Source of the DNA: Baylisascaris procyonis
Taxonomy: Eukaryota > Nematoda > Chromadorea > Rhabditida > Ascarididae
Assembly (NCBI GenBank): GCA_037389465.1
Contig: JAZARR010000082.1
Span: 2,530,501-2,594,500, forward strand
Direction of reading: 5' to 3'
DNA length: 64,000 nt
Shown here one piece after another: positions 47,975-61,800 of this stretch. Under the pieces are notes generated by a model, which saw nothing but the letters and a program-made list of their open reading frames with translations, did no database searches and was not told the origin of the DNA. Numbering within the stretch: the stretch's first letter is position 1; every line of letters begins with the position of its first letter. The position numbers and the translations under genes are program-made.

Positions 47975-49849
47975 ATAAATGTGTGTGCATGGTTGCAGTT
48001 TTGCAAACGCAAAGCTACGATGAAAAATTTGGATGGCGGCTATATGCGTAGTTTGTTTAGCTGTAACAAAGCAAACAAATCTAAGCTGGCTCAACAATAT
48101 TCCATCATTGATGTTTGATCTGTGGCTTTTCACATCACATTGATATTCAGTACTCAATGTACCTAACTTTTCTCGGATTATGATCTGCAACATTTACGAA
48201 ACAATGGATTACTGTGATTGTGGAAGAATATTTATCAATTAAAAAAAAAACAATTACCTGAGGTTTTTCTAATCTCAAATGACGTGAATTTGTTCTCTCG
48301 TTCGATCGCTTTTTTAGGTTTTTTAGGCAACCTTTTATTTTTCGTTAAATCAAATAGATTCGATTTGCACCTCTGAATGATGAGCGTTGCAATGATGTTT
48401 TTTTTTTCGAAATTTTATAATGAACTTTGCAAATTTGAAATGTATTTTAAATTGCGATAGAGAGGATAAAATTTTTATGTCACTCAGTTAAAAAATTCAA
48501 ATACAAAGGTTAAGTACATCCTTTGATAATTTCAGCATTAGATATATTATCATTTTAAAAAATATTTTTTTCTAGAAAAGGTTATATAATATAAAGCAAC
48601 ATATTAACTTGTAATTCAGTAATTTTTTTTATATATTCCCTTAACGTTTCTTCTTATATTCAAACTTATAAATTCTTTAAGCAGATATAAATGCTCTTCT
48701 CTACTGGTTGTTTAATATAATTTGCGAGCGTTACTTTGTTTATCATTATATGAAAGCTAAAAAAAATTGATATAAATGTGAAGTAAAGTGAATCGCCTAA
48801 GTGTTTTCTCCAATACGCTTCATAAATAGTTTTTGCTCAATCATTATTGAATCGCTCACGGATATATCAGTTGTTTTATGTCACTAATCTATTCAAAAAG
48901 TATTTCATCATTCATATCCACTCTTACTGGCTACTATAAACATCTCTTTCACGATCATTTCTCGTTTCATTGTAGTTCATTTCGAAACAAATATGAGATT
49001 TTCAACGGAATTTTTATAGTGTTTTAAGATTCGCATCAATTATGAAATTCATATTTGAAAATATTAGATAAATAAAGCGTATTAATTATGCAAATTTTTG
49101 CTATTTCTTTGATACAAATTTTCTTTTCACTTTTTCATTTTAAAATTTCCCTAATTAATTGTTTAATGTTAAACTTTCGAGTGGTCTAAATTCAAAGCAT
49201 TCCCGTTTTCCTCAATGGTTTATATTTAGCTATAAATATTCAATATTATTTATTCATTTTATATCTCAATTAATTCTATTCAATCATTAGGAAATACGCA
49301 TCATCTCAACGAGAATTTTACATGCGTCACGCTTATGCACTATGATTTTATCGCAGTATATTGCTTTTGAACGTAGAAGATTTATCGATGATGTTTGTTG
49401 TCTTTGTATTATGTAGAGAAGATCTTAAGCAAAAATAAACTTGCATTGTGTTATGTCTGCATTTCCACCTACTCAACGTTGTCACAATGCCTAAACTTTC
49501 ATGCCGACATTTGCTTGGCTAGTGAATTCTAGTTACTACTGTTGCTGAAGAGACTTAGTCGCCTGGAATTGACAGAAAAATACTTAAATCCTTAGAATAT
49601 TGCACCTGTGGATCTGTGTTCATTCAAGTCGCCTATCCTGATTGAGGGAATACGCACATAATATCGTCGGTTAAAGAATTCATGCGCTCATCACGGCGCT
49701 GATTTGAATTATAAAAAGTGGATGCTAAATAATCGGTTTTTTTTTTAGCTTCTTCCGCTCCATATCAATGGCCAAAGAACGTTGCATAAAATAATGGTAT
49801 AAATTGAGGGATATTACTGGTGAATGGTGATGATACACGAGGTGAAGCG
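47972..49849. other. AT-rich 5' flank of the receptor gene
   Basis: No exon recognised. A T-run ending TTTTTTTTAG at about 49739-49749, some 100 nt before the receptor ATG, could be a cis- or trans-splice acceptor for the 5' end. Confidence 0.4.
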
Positions 49850-52800
49850 ATGATCATGAGTGGTGGTGCTTGTGAGATCGGTTCGGTGCCTCTTCCTAAC
49901 ATCACTTGGCTTATATCGGCAATCGCCCAATTTGATAGCTCCTATGGAGCCGTTCATCCTTATATTGCTCTATTTCTTTGTGTCGCTGGTTAGTTAAAAT
50001 AAACTTCTGTTACCTTTAAAGTTTTCTATTATTACTTACGAAATATGGCGATTACACATATTGCGAACATTTCTATCAAAATTTCCACTTTCATATTAAT
50101 ATTAAATATATATTTAAAAAGGTGAGTATATTCATTCGTTTAGAGTAGCAGAAGAAAGTTTTTCTGTCAATGTTGAGTCAACAGGAAAATATATTTGAAA
50201 TCGATGAACGACAGTAAATCCTTTCCAAAATTCCGTACTGGTTTGCCATTCGCATCGGTCTTACTGTTTTGATAGAATCGAATAACTTGATTATTCAAAA
50301 ATTCTCTCCGCATTTTTTCATGTGATTTCCACTAAATACATAAATATTGTCGATCTGAAAGGCTTCATCGTTGACAATCATCACTTTTCAGGTACACTAA
50401 TGAATTTGGTGACAGTAATAGTGCTAACAAGGCCATCAATGATTTCACCGGTGAATGTATTGCTGTGTTCGGTTGCAGTATGTGATGTGATTGTTATGGC
50501 TTCCTATTTAATATTCGTTTCACATTTTCTCATCGGTGCAGCAAATCGTTGTGATCATAACGACTATAGTTTTGCATGGGCGGTCTTCACTCTTTTTCAT
50601 GCACATGTATCTGTCATATTCCATTCAACCAGTATATGGCTCACCGTTAGTATCTTTTTTTATATCGTTTATGGTAAATATTCATTTGTGAGAATAAATT
50701 TATGGGAACCGGATGGGGGAGTGTGTGAGGGGGAGGAATGAAGGAGGACGGGTAATTTTCATTTGGCCAATGAAGAAAAAAATGAATTGCCGATTTGCTC
50801 CGGTTATCGTATATTTCAAATTTTCAATAATATTGCAATTTACTAATAATGCACTCTTTTTTTTTTCTTGCATTCCTTTTAATAGTGATGGAATCTATGC
50901 GATTCACATTCATAGGCCGATAGTTTCTTCTTGTTGGTCAATCGTTTCTTTAAAAGCAAAAGAGCACCCGATGCGTAAACCGTATTCCATGGTATACGCA
51001 TTACTAATTAATTCTCTCATTAAGAATAATATATACACAAAATAACAGTTTTAGAGTGCTATGATTATATTCGATTTAAGTATAGGTAAGTACTTTCACC
51101 TTGCAAACTCTGCATACTCATATTTGAACTTCACTCCAAAGAAAAAAGTTTTATACTTCCAAAGAAAAAGTTTATATATTTATATATATTAAAGGAAAGT
51201 TTTATAAATAATTCTAACTTTTTTCTATTGAATCGCCCACTAAAGGAAAAATATTTCCGGTTGAAAAAAAATATTGCAAGAATGTCTCTACAAAATAAAA
51301 ATTTCATAAGAACGATAATAATTGACAGATGTAATTTTTATTTTATAGATGATAAAATTACCTAGAAAAGTCACCTCAATATTCAGACAATGCTGAAGCT
51401 TGTTATTGCTATTTGTATTTGTTAGGTTGTTTCATATTGTTACACAGCTCATTCTAAAATATTTTAGAGATAAGATTGTTGTCTATTTCAAGAACACAAT
51501 GAATCGTCTCAAAGAAACAGCTGTTTATTTGATGGCCGATTTAATGACGCATTTCTTTGAAAAGATTCAACCGTATTTTTTTCTCCATACAAAATTTTAA
51601 AGTGCCATTTATAAATGTTGATAAATGTATTCTTCGATGCTATCTTTTTGTGGGCATTTTTATTTCCTATAGTGCCTTCTTTTTCTTTTTCATTCATATA
51701 AAAATGAGAAGATTTGTGCCGAAAATATAAGTATCCATCGACATGTTTTCGAAAATCCTCGAAGAAAATGCTTATGTATAGTAGCCCTCCTTCCTGTTAT
51801 TCTCGAAGGCCTAAATGTTGAAGTTCGCCTCACGCCATATTGCAAGACTAATTGTTGAAATGCATATATCCTTAGAAGGATGTAGGCGCACTTCGGACGA
51901 AAAAGCATATATGCGAAGCTGAATTCACTCGTTCACTTCATTCAGGTGAGGAGAGGGCAGGGTTGGGGAGTTGAAATGACTAAGCTAAATTTTGTATCTA
52001 ATTCCACATCCAACCAAATATCATCATATCATATTTTTGCCACTATGAATGTTGAATAATTTTATCTCGTTCACTCAATAGGGATTACCCTATTGGCCCT
52101 CTCCCTCCCCCCATTAGAGGCATCAATTTCATACCGTTGAAGAATTCAAAGTTTAATAATATAAAAAGCGCAACCTGCAACAGTTGGCTAAACGTTTTAA
52201 ATGTCACATAAATGCGGTCAATATTGCTACCATGAGAGCAATCGTAATCATCCATTTGCACTTTTCACCAACCAATACAACATTCGACTTTTTTCTATTC
52301 CATCGAATTTTCAGATAATTCGTTAAAGGTTTTTTTTTTGAAATTTTTGCAAAGCTTGAACAGTATATTCATTCGTTGATTAAACATTTTCATTTTGAAA
52401 TTTATAGAATTATATGTTAAAACAATTATATGTGAGTCATTTTCGAAGCCACTCATTTAACTGTTTCCGTATGGATCATCTGTTTCCATTTTCCGTGTGG
52501 GTCATCTGTTTCCGCATGGGTCATCTGTTTTATGTCACATTAACACTCGTCATTCGAATAAATTCATCAGAATTGTGGTACAAAAAATATATATATTTGC
52601 TTCCCACTCATTATTCGTTGCATTGATCGTGATGATAGAATTCTGCTCTTTTCTGCAACAATAAATTCAAAAATTATTTGCAAATATTCCATTTCCGTCT
52701 CTCATTGAGCATTAAAAAATTGCTCATTCGAGCGTGTGAAATAAATTAATTAATTCAATTTTATTGGTTTTAAAAGTTTCAAAGAAATATTGCTAATACT

Positions 52801-55800
52801 GCAATGAAATAAAGGGGGTTAGCACAATATTCTTTTTTAACGATATGCCACCACTTAGATCAGCAACTTTCATCATTTCCTGCAAATAATACAACGATCG
52901 CAATATTGCATTCATGTTTTTTGTATAAAATATGTAAATTCGTTTCCAACCTCAGCACTTGTAAGCTTCGGGTATGAATCGTGTAAAATTTTGACTTGAC
53001 AAACCTTAAAATTTGCATAAATTTTGATAAATATTTGAATAATCACAATATCTTCCGAGCTGAGTATATTCATTCGATAGTATATATGGGCCGCCTCATA
53101 TGTAAATTACATATCTAACATTTATTTCTAGGCAGAATTATTTTCAAGTTCAAATGACCACTATGTCGTTGAGTTTAAACTACCCCTTAATAAACCTATG
53201 CAAGCATGCACACGATCTCTCATACACACGAATTAGTTCACATGCACACCGCACCATTAAAGTGCATCTAACGAAGGTAATTTTGCAAGCGTCTGTAAAA
53301 TTCGAACTGTCTAGTTTCAACTGATATACGTGGTCATCAAATGGTCACCTGAGGTCTTAGAGGCCTAAGATTACTAAAGTTGAAAATTTTCAAAGCATGC
53401 GAAAATTTCATTCAATACTTCAGATTCTTTTTGTATCCAACTTATTCAGCCTCAGAATATCCTATTATCAGACATAGGGACCTTCAGATTACGGCGGACT
53501 AACTAAAGACTTATTCTAGGCCCATATTTTTGTAAACCGACTGTCTTCGAGACTTCGCTTTTTTTTTTCAAAGCAGAATGCTTGAAGACGGACCTCTAAG
53601 CATCAGCCGTTTCAACTTCTAAAAGTCACTGCAATCGTTTGACGTTTTCCCACCTTCAATCAGAATTAAGCACGTCTATTGTACATTTACAGAATATGTG
53701 GCTAATCATTTTTAAAAAAAAATCAAAATTCACGCCTGAATAACTGGCAAATTGTCAGAGGTCACTTTTTACATCTTTAGACTCGGCCACAGGCTTATTC
53801 ATTAAAACCTACGCATATTATGCAGATTGTTTATGCGTGTGATAAACCAACCGACTATATGGGTGAAATCTTGAGTATTTTCAGTTTAATGAATATTGTT
53901 TTAGTATATAGAAATTCTGAAATATTTTTAATGTGATATTTGAATTGGGCACAAATTTAGCCCACTAAAGACTAAAGGGGAGCAAGAAGTTTGGTACAAG
54001 CAATTTTTTTTTTTTTTTTTTTTTGCAATTGCAGGTATCGCTCGCTCAAATACGTGTCTTAACGATTAGTCGTGCAACTAGCGGTCCAACCACAACTATA
54101 ACTAGTCGTTTCACTGTCGCTCTTAGCTTTATTACTTGCCTCATTATGGCTTCCGTTAATATACCCAACTTTCTAACATTTGAGGTAAGCGCCTTTTAAA
54201 TTTTGATCGTTTTTTTTCTTTTTCGAATATTTTTCAAAAAGAAAATTCAAAAATTATTGCATAGTTTGTTCGCGTGAAGATGCTTTCTTTTATGTTCTCG
54301 AATTTTCCCCCCACTGCGTTTTGGCTTATAGGAAGCTATTATTTCGATTGGAATTCAATAATAATTGCTCTATTGAAGCGCATATCATAACTCTAAATTT
54401 GCGAATCATGAATACATTTTTGTATCATTGAATATTTTCACAAAAGAATCTAGGAAAATATTTGGCTACATTTTTTTCGGTAAGTTTTTAATTGGGAGAA
54501 AAATTTCTAATTTTCGACAATTTTCAGATCGCCGAAATGGCCGCATCAACATTTCTTTCATGTTTAATATCTGATGATTTCCATGAAAATAGCGTCAATA
54601 ATTCAACAACAATGTTTATTGATCCATTCTATGATAGTGATCTATCATTCACAAACAGTTCCGTTTTTATGGTGCTCGCTTCGGATAGCGATTGTGTCAA
54701 GTTAAAGGTAGTAAAAGAAATTTTTATTACGTTAAGATATTATGCAAATAAGGAAGTTTTGCGAAAAATTTTTACGAAAATTGCATTTTCATGGAAATAT
54801 TCTCTTTTCAAAAAATTTTTTTCACAGGTAAGAGAAAATTCTACTGCTGAGCGTAGTTTTATGATTTCAACAAAAGTTTTAGGCACAAATTTTCACTGTT
54901 TCATTGTCCATTAAAATGCTTTTTGAGGATATCTGCATGTTTCTTAAATAGCCTAGCGTAATGGTTTAAAACAAATCAATTGCATCTGGTCATATAAAAA
55001 GCAATTTTATTATGCAAATTAAAGAAATTGCTGTTTTCGAATTTGGCAAATGCCCATCTGAAAATTTTTTTTTTGTTGTCATAAAATTAAAAACAATAAA
55101 TAAATGTATTATTTTGCTGGCTCTATTTTCTTTCCTGCTTAAATTTAACAAATTGTTCACTGAAGTGCCGATTTTTTTTTTTTCAGCTTGCTTTTTGGTC
55201 AAATGGTATGATTTTCAAAGTGGTTCCATGTTTTTTATTAACGATCTCAATTGCCGCCTTATTAAAAATTATTGCTGATGTTTCACATAGAAGACGCTCA
55301 TTAGCACAGGTGTCGTCTTTTGTGGATTTTCAAGTTTTTTTTTTAATGTCACCCATAAAAAGTATTGTCGAATTGTTACTACTAGTTACTTTTCAAGAAA
55401 GTATTTTAGCTTACATATCGATTCACTGCAAAGAAGTTGGCGGGCATCCTTACGTTTTCATCATTATTGAATCTTCAAATTTTTTGATGCATCATGCACT
55501 AGTAATTTCTGCAAAAAAAAAACAATTTTTTTGTTTCCAAAGAGCCGAAATGTGGGGAATTACGATCGCAAATGAGTTAGCGTTTAAGTAGTTCGAAATT
55601 GAAGATATTTGCACCAAATTTTGAAATTATGCCTAAGCGATAGCGGCATTAGTATTTGAGAATCTAAGGATACGTATTCATTTCAGAGGCTTAATCGATA
55701 TTTACTATAAGAGAAGAAAATGAACTCTAGTTAAGCGTCAGAGATCATCTATCTTTCGTATTTAGCTAATAGAACTGCACCATTCATATAAATTTCAACA

Positions 55801-58800
55801 TAAAGGTGTCAACTTGTTGCGATACTAGAATTAGTCCAATAGGAAATAGTGCTTTATGCCTCGACACCTAATAACAGTGGGTAGTTGAAATTTATCGAAA
55901 CACTGTGTATAACGAAAAAGAAAAGATTTACATCCGAAGTCCGAAGCATTGATCACGTCATATCACTTTATTAGCAACGATATGGTCCTTTTCTTGAGGT
56001 TTGTGAGCTCAGAAGGTGGGGATAGGGTTGCGCATATTAGATATTGGCGGTTCCGGAGTCTTGATGGCTTCCGGTAAGGTATACTTGAGGCGTCCAAGCG
56101 ATACGATGTCGGAACTGGTGAATTTTCCGCTTTAGCAGGTGGGTGCATCCAATTTCCGTGGATATTTTGCAAAAAATCCCGATCAGCTGTCCAGGTAGAA
56201 GGCAGCTAGGAGAAGTGGTTGACCAAGGAATGCAGAACCTTGGGGATCCCAAAGTGTAGGATACCTTCGTGGACTCGCATGGAGTGGGAGATAACGGAGG
56301 GCTAGGGCATCCGTTGTGACAAGCTTCAGCTGTGGGCCAGACGTGGAAATCCTCACCCTAACTTTTCGATATACTCTTCATCACGTTTTTGTCCACGAAG
56401 TTTTATTCAAGAGATAAACCTGTGATTACGCTTAAAGGATTCTTCTTCTCGTTCTTTTTCTTTATATCCATTTGTAGATACCTCTATCTTTTCAGCGATA
56501 TAGAAAATAAAATTCTTTCAGATAATGAAAAAAAAGAAAATGCCAAAGGATCATACAACACCGATGTTGGTGGCCGTATTATCAATATTTCTTATTGCTG
56601 AATTGCCTCAAGGTGTAATGTCTGTTCTAACAGGAATCTATTCAAGGGAGACTTTTCATCAGAAGGTGTGAATATTTATATTTAACTAATAACACTCAAC
56701 AACCATGGTTTTTCCTGCTTGCAACGTGATCGTTGAGCAGACCACTACTGTCATCGATCAATTGTGTTCACTAATTTATACGAATTTTGAACTCCTTTTA
56801 TAGAAGTTATCGTTTATCACTTATGAGCTTATCACTCTATCTAACAAATTATACAGAGAGCTAAATTTGAGTCCTGCAGTGAACTTCTAAGAGTTCATTT
56901 GATGGATAATCAAGAGTGGAAACTCTGTAGCGAAAAAACATCTATTTTTTGGGATATTTTTGTCTTCTATAATTATTTATTAAATTTACAACATTTAAAT
57001 CGATTGCTTAAAAAATTCGAGTACGTCCAATCTATCGACTTGTCTGGTAGATGCTTCGCTTATCTGATCTATGTTCCTGCTTGTGTCTACAAAATATGTG
57101 CATATATTGCTGCCAGCTTTGATTGCAAGCAACGGTGATGTAAAGCAGTGCTAATTTTTTATTTTTTGCTTAATATGAAATGACGATCGATAAGGGTGTC
57201 AAGTGTAGATAATGCCGCTCTACAAGGATATTCTATGATCGCTGATATTCTATGATCATCTGTCAATAATTATTTCAGGTTTATGCAAAAGAGATTTTTC
57301 ATATTTATGGCAGTCAAGCCTACTAAATTGTGAAATTTTTTCATCTCAAATATGATGAAAGTTCTATGATGTTTATTCATTGAGAAACTTAACAATGATT
57401 GGCACTTTCAAATGAAAGTTTTTTTTAATAGTCGAATATGGAAATCTACTCTAATTTGCGTAAATAGCGTTACATTTTTTTTTTGCCTTCAGCAATCGAA
57501 ATTCACCAAAATCCTCATTGGTATTCAGATCGACCACAAAAAAAAAAGAATATTTAGATGCATGGGATATTCACTTATGGCGCAATTGGTATACTGTAGC
57601 AATATTATTTAAGATGTTGTTTAGCTGTGACAATTTTTTTTTGAATCCTACCTCAATAAGTTATGTGATTTTATGATTTAGTTTAGTTCGTATTAACGAT
57701 ACTATACGTTTATTCCCTAATTTCGCAGCCTAGTTGCTCATTTGCAACATGAGTTTATTCAATTCCGCTCTTGTATCATCGGTCGCTCAGGATCTACATC
57801 CCATCTTCTGTTCACGATTCTAGACAATTAAGGAGGGAAAATCAATTCATGCGAGGATTTTTTTTTTAATTTATTGAACTCTATAAAGAGTGAGCAGCTG
57901 TTAATTTTTTTTTTTTGCAGTTGAATTCCACGAAGAAAATTAGCTCGATTTTCAAATTGCATTCAATGATATTTGGAATGAAATATTTGGGCTCAGATGT
58001 TCAATATCATTTCCCCACTAGAAAAGAGAACAACATCAGCCAGTCTATTTAAGTAGGGCAATTTTGTAAACATACATCTAATGTCAATCTATAAAAATTA
58101 TGAAACGGTGGAATATTATTTCGTCTATTACCAAATTGAGAAAAATTTGACGAATTAGGTTGAAGTTTTTTTTTTGTAAGATGAGAATTGCACAACAAAA
58201 TTTATTGTTTTAGCGAAGTATATATGAATAATGTGAAAAAAACTATTTTACCATTTTTTCTAAATATTTGGAGATGATGAAATTACATAAAAATTTATCG
58301 TTGTTATACAAAAAATCATTATTTATCCTTACTTACAAGGTGAATTTACCTTAATAAGATGAACAAGTAAAAGAATGGAATTGATGAGTGGAAAATTCGA
58401 GAGCGGTTTTTTTCGTTGCGCAAAAAAAAATCTCTGCCATTTCCAATGATTTTTTTCGCATTTCGTTGAATTCTAAAATGATAAATTAGATTGAACCATT
58501 GCCGCATAAATTTTACTAAATCGATAGAATAAGGAGAGCACTTTGTGGGATCTTTTAAAATTTCTCGTCGAAAATTTTTCATTATCCCTTTTTTCTGTCA
58601 AACTGATATATGCAATATTGGAAATGGAGGTTTTCTTTATTAATTATGATGTCATTTCATCAATAAGTTTTCATTTATTTTATTACTAATAAACTGATCA
58701 TTTCTCAATGATAAAATTTTCCGACGATCAAACTATCCATTAATTCGACCTACCGTTTATCTTTACTCCGCTTTCTGTTTTAATTATCAAATGAGAATTT

Positions 58801-61800
58801 ATATATGTCACATTCCCGGAAAAGAAAAGTAGTTAAGACATCTGGAAGGAACATATGTCTAAACCGTCCTAAAATTAACTACCCACTGGAAATTATTCCC
58901 AATTTCATCGATCAGGGAAAATATTTCAATGCAGTTCTTTTCTATAATCATTTAATTATTTTACCTTATTGACCGATTTCTTAGTCTCTATCATTTAGCA
59001 TTATCGACTGAATTCCACTCTATCATTGCAACCCGTTTGAGCATTTTGCATTCTCTTTTTTATTTCCCGTTTACAAATGAAAGTGGGAATTGCAAAACTG
59101 AAAAAAAAAGTTCTGTTTTTCTAACTTTTTGTGATATATTATTAAGAATTTGTATATACTTATATTTATATTTGTACTTATATTTATATTTATATTTAAT
59201 TATAAATTTATACTTATGTATATATTTCAGATCTATCTTCCACTTGGTAATCTAATGGATTTATTATCATTAATCAATTCCGCAGTGAATTTTCTTATCT
59301 ATTGCGCAATGAGCAGAAAATTTCGTATTGTATTTCTTCAACTTTTTATAAGATGTCTGCCATCGGCGTTTTTCAGGTTGGCTCAACGTTTAAGATGAAA
59401 TTATGTAAATGAGAATGCTAATTTAAGCAAGAGCAATGCAATTTGCCACCATCAAATATCTTTCACTATGATTTTTCCTTTCGAATGGGGAAATGAGGAT
59501 GAAAGGAAATTAATCCAAACCTTATGTAATTACAAAATCGCATCAACATTCTGAGCATTTTTATTTTCCATTACATAGATATGTCATTATAAGAAATTGC
59601 CGTTTTACTATTCTATACATTTATTGATTTTTTATAACATTTACTTGTATTTATTAAAAAGTTTTAATAAAGAAAGCATATTTAATAGTAAATGAATTCA
59701 TTTGAGGGATGTTGATGAAGCAAGTAAAATTCATGAAGTTTATGAATCATCACGAACACGTGGACGAACTGCTGACTTAACAAAAAGTGAACAGGTACTT
59801 TTAAAAAAAAGCTTCGTATGACGTTCAGTAGTGCGTCCGATGTTGAGAGAAATGCAAAGATACCACTCGAAATTATTAATAGTAATGGAAATGACCGATA
59901 GAAATTAATAGTAATGGAAATGACCGATAGAAATTAATAGTAATGGAAATGACCGATAGAAATTAATAGTAATGGAAATGACCGATAGAAATTAATAGTA
60001 ATGGAAATGACCGATAGAAATTAATAGTAATGGAAATGACCGATAGAAATTAATAGTAATGGAAATGACCGATAGAAATTAATAGTAATGGAAATGACCG
60101 ATAGAAATTAATAGTAATGGAAATGACCGATAGAAATTAATAGTAATGGAAATGACCGATAGAAATTAATAGTAATGGAAATGACCGATAGAAATTAATA
60201 GTAATGGAAATGACCGATAGAAATTAATAGTAATGGAAATGACCGATAGAAATTAATAGTAATGGAAATGACCGATAAAAATTAATGATAATGGAAATGT
60301 TTTAGTAAAGGAATCAAAGATATATTCTGATGTATAAAATGATATTCTCTTAAAGCAACATAAATATTCGAGAGCGTACTTTAATTCTCATCATTGTAAA
60401 GTCGAATATTAGGAATTTCTTCTGTTTGCAATATTTATACAAATAGAAAATTAACGATAAAATTATATCATTAACTTGAAGCGGTTTTCAATGTCATTCT
60501 CGATGCCAATTAGTTAAATATTTTATGAAATTTTTTATTTTATTTATTTCTTAGAGATTTGATTTTCAAAAAAAAAAAAAAAAGAATTATATTTGCTGCA
60601 TGAATATCATAAATCCAGAATAAAGATTTTTGTCAATAAAATATTATTTCAGTTAGCATTAACATCACATCGGCCAAGTGCTACATCAGTACTCGTAAGT
60701 ATCGGTCCACGTGATGATCGTTTAATGTATCGAAAATACGGCGATAATTTAACGGTCTATGACGCTGTTACATCTCCTGTTGAGAGGAAATTACCAACTA
60801 ACGATACGTTCGTCTATTTTATATTTAAATTTATCACTTTATTCTCTGAGTTAAAATTGTTATCATTATTCAATAATTTAATTTTATTATTATTTCGTTA
60901 TCGTTTTTTTTTTTCGCTGTCTTCTTAAAAACTTTCTCACGAATCAATCGAGATTCTCGCTCTCTCTCTCTCTCTCTTCTCTAGGTGACAATTCCATCTA
61001 GGAATTCGAACATAGAGAGAAAGACAGAGAGAGAAAGAGAGCAATAATTTAGATGGTCAAATTGAATTTCAGGATGTGTTCGTTAGGTGAAGAGCAATGC
61101 TCGTACGCTAATCTATCGCCGCCGAATGTATTGCCTCTAGAGTCTAATCGTGATGACGAGTCGCATATTGAGCAGGTTTTCATCTCAGTGCCAAAAATCA
61201 ATCAACGCATCAATCTTTCATCGCCTATAGAGCACACAAATGGGAAAAGGCGCTCATCGAATCTTGGGATCTTTTATTCACCAAGAAATAGTGTCGAAAT
61301 TGAACGGCAATTTCAGGTGAATTACTTAGGTCTTTATTACCGTATAAAGATAAATGGTAAAGGTTAAGGTAAACGCTTCGATTATGATAATCGTAAATCA
61401 CGAAAACAACAGCTAGAAAATTTACCTAATTATGTTCTTTTCGAAAAAATATTTAATAAATTTATAAAAATTTTGAAATCACTTCAATAAAAAGAAATCG
61501 AATCAGCCTAGAAGATCACTTTTCTATGTATTAATCAAAATAACTGATTTATTAATGAAATGCATCAATGGAGAGAATGTATATTCGATTGGCGATCGAT
61601 TTTGGTGATGCTTTCGCTTTATCACTTAAACGATCAAAACTTTTGAATAATTATAGCATAGTTATCACTTACAAACATAATTTCATTCATACTTAGTGAT
61701 AAAATAATTCATTTTTGAACGATATCGTATACTTCATATTGAAATTCCTTATATTTAAGATGAGTAAAAAAGATCAATAAGCATAAAAGCCAAGAAAAAT

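Noticed and set aside
47803..48193. Tyr/Ile repeat frames on the - strand
   Set aside because: Translation of the TA microsatellite.
50713..51045. 110-codon frame in receptor intron 2
   Set aside because: Passes through a G-rich tract and T runs; no motif and inside a phase-consistent intron.
54492..54914. 140-codon single open frame
   Set aside because: Real exon 4 (54528-54707) of the receptor read through both neighbouring introns.
59868..60299. CRISPR-like array of 29-bp repeats
   Set aside because: Units are directly adjacent with no spacers, inside an intron of a eukaryotic gene; it is a minisatellite.
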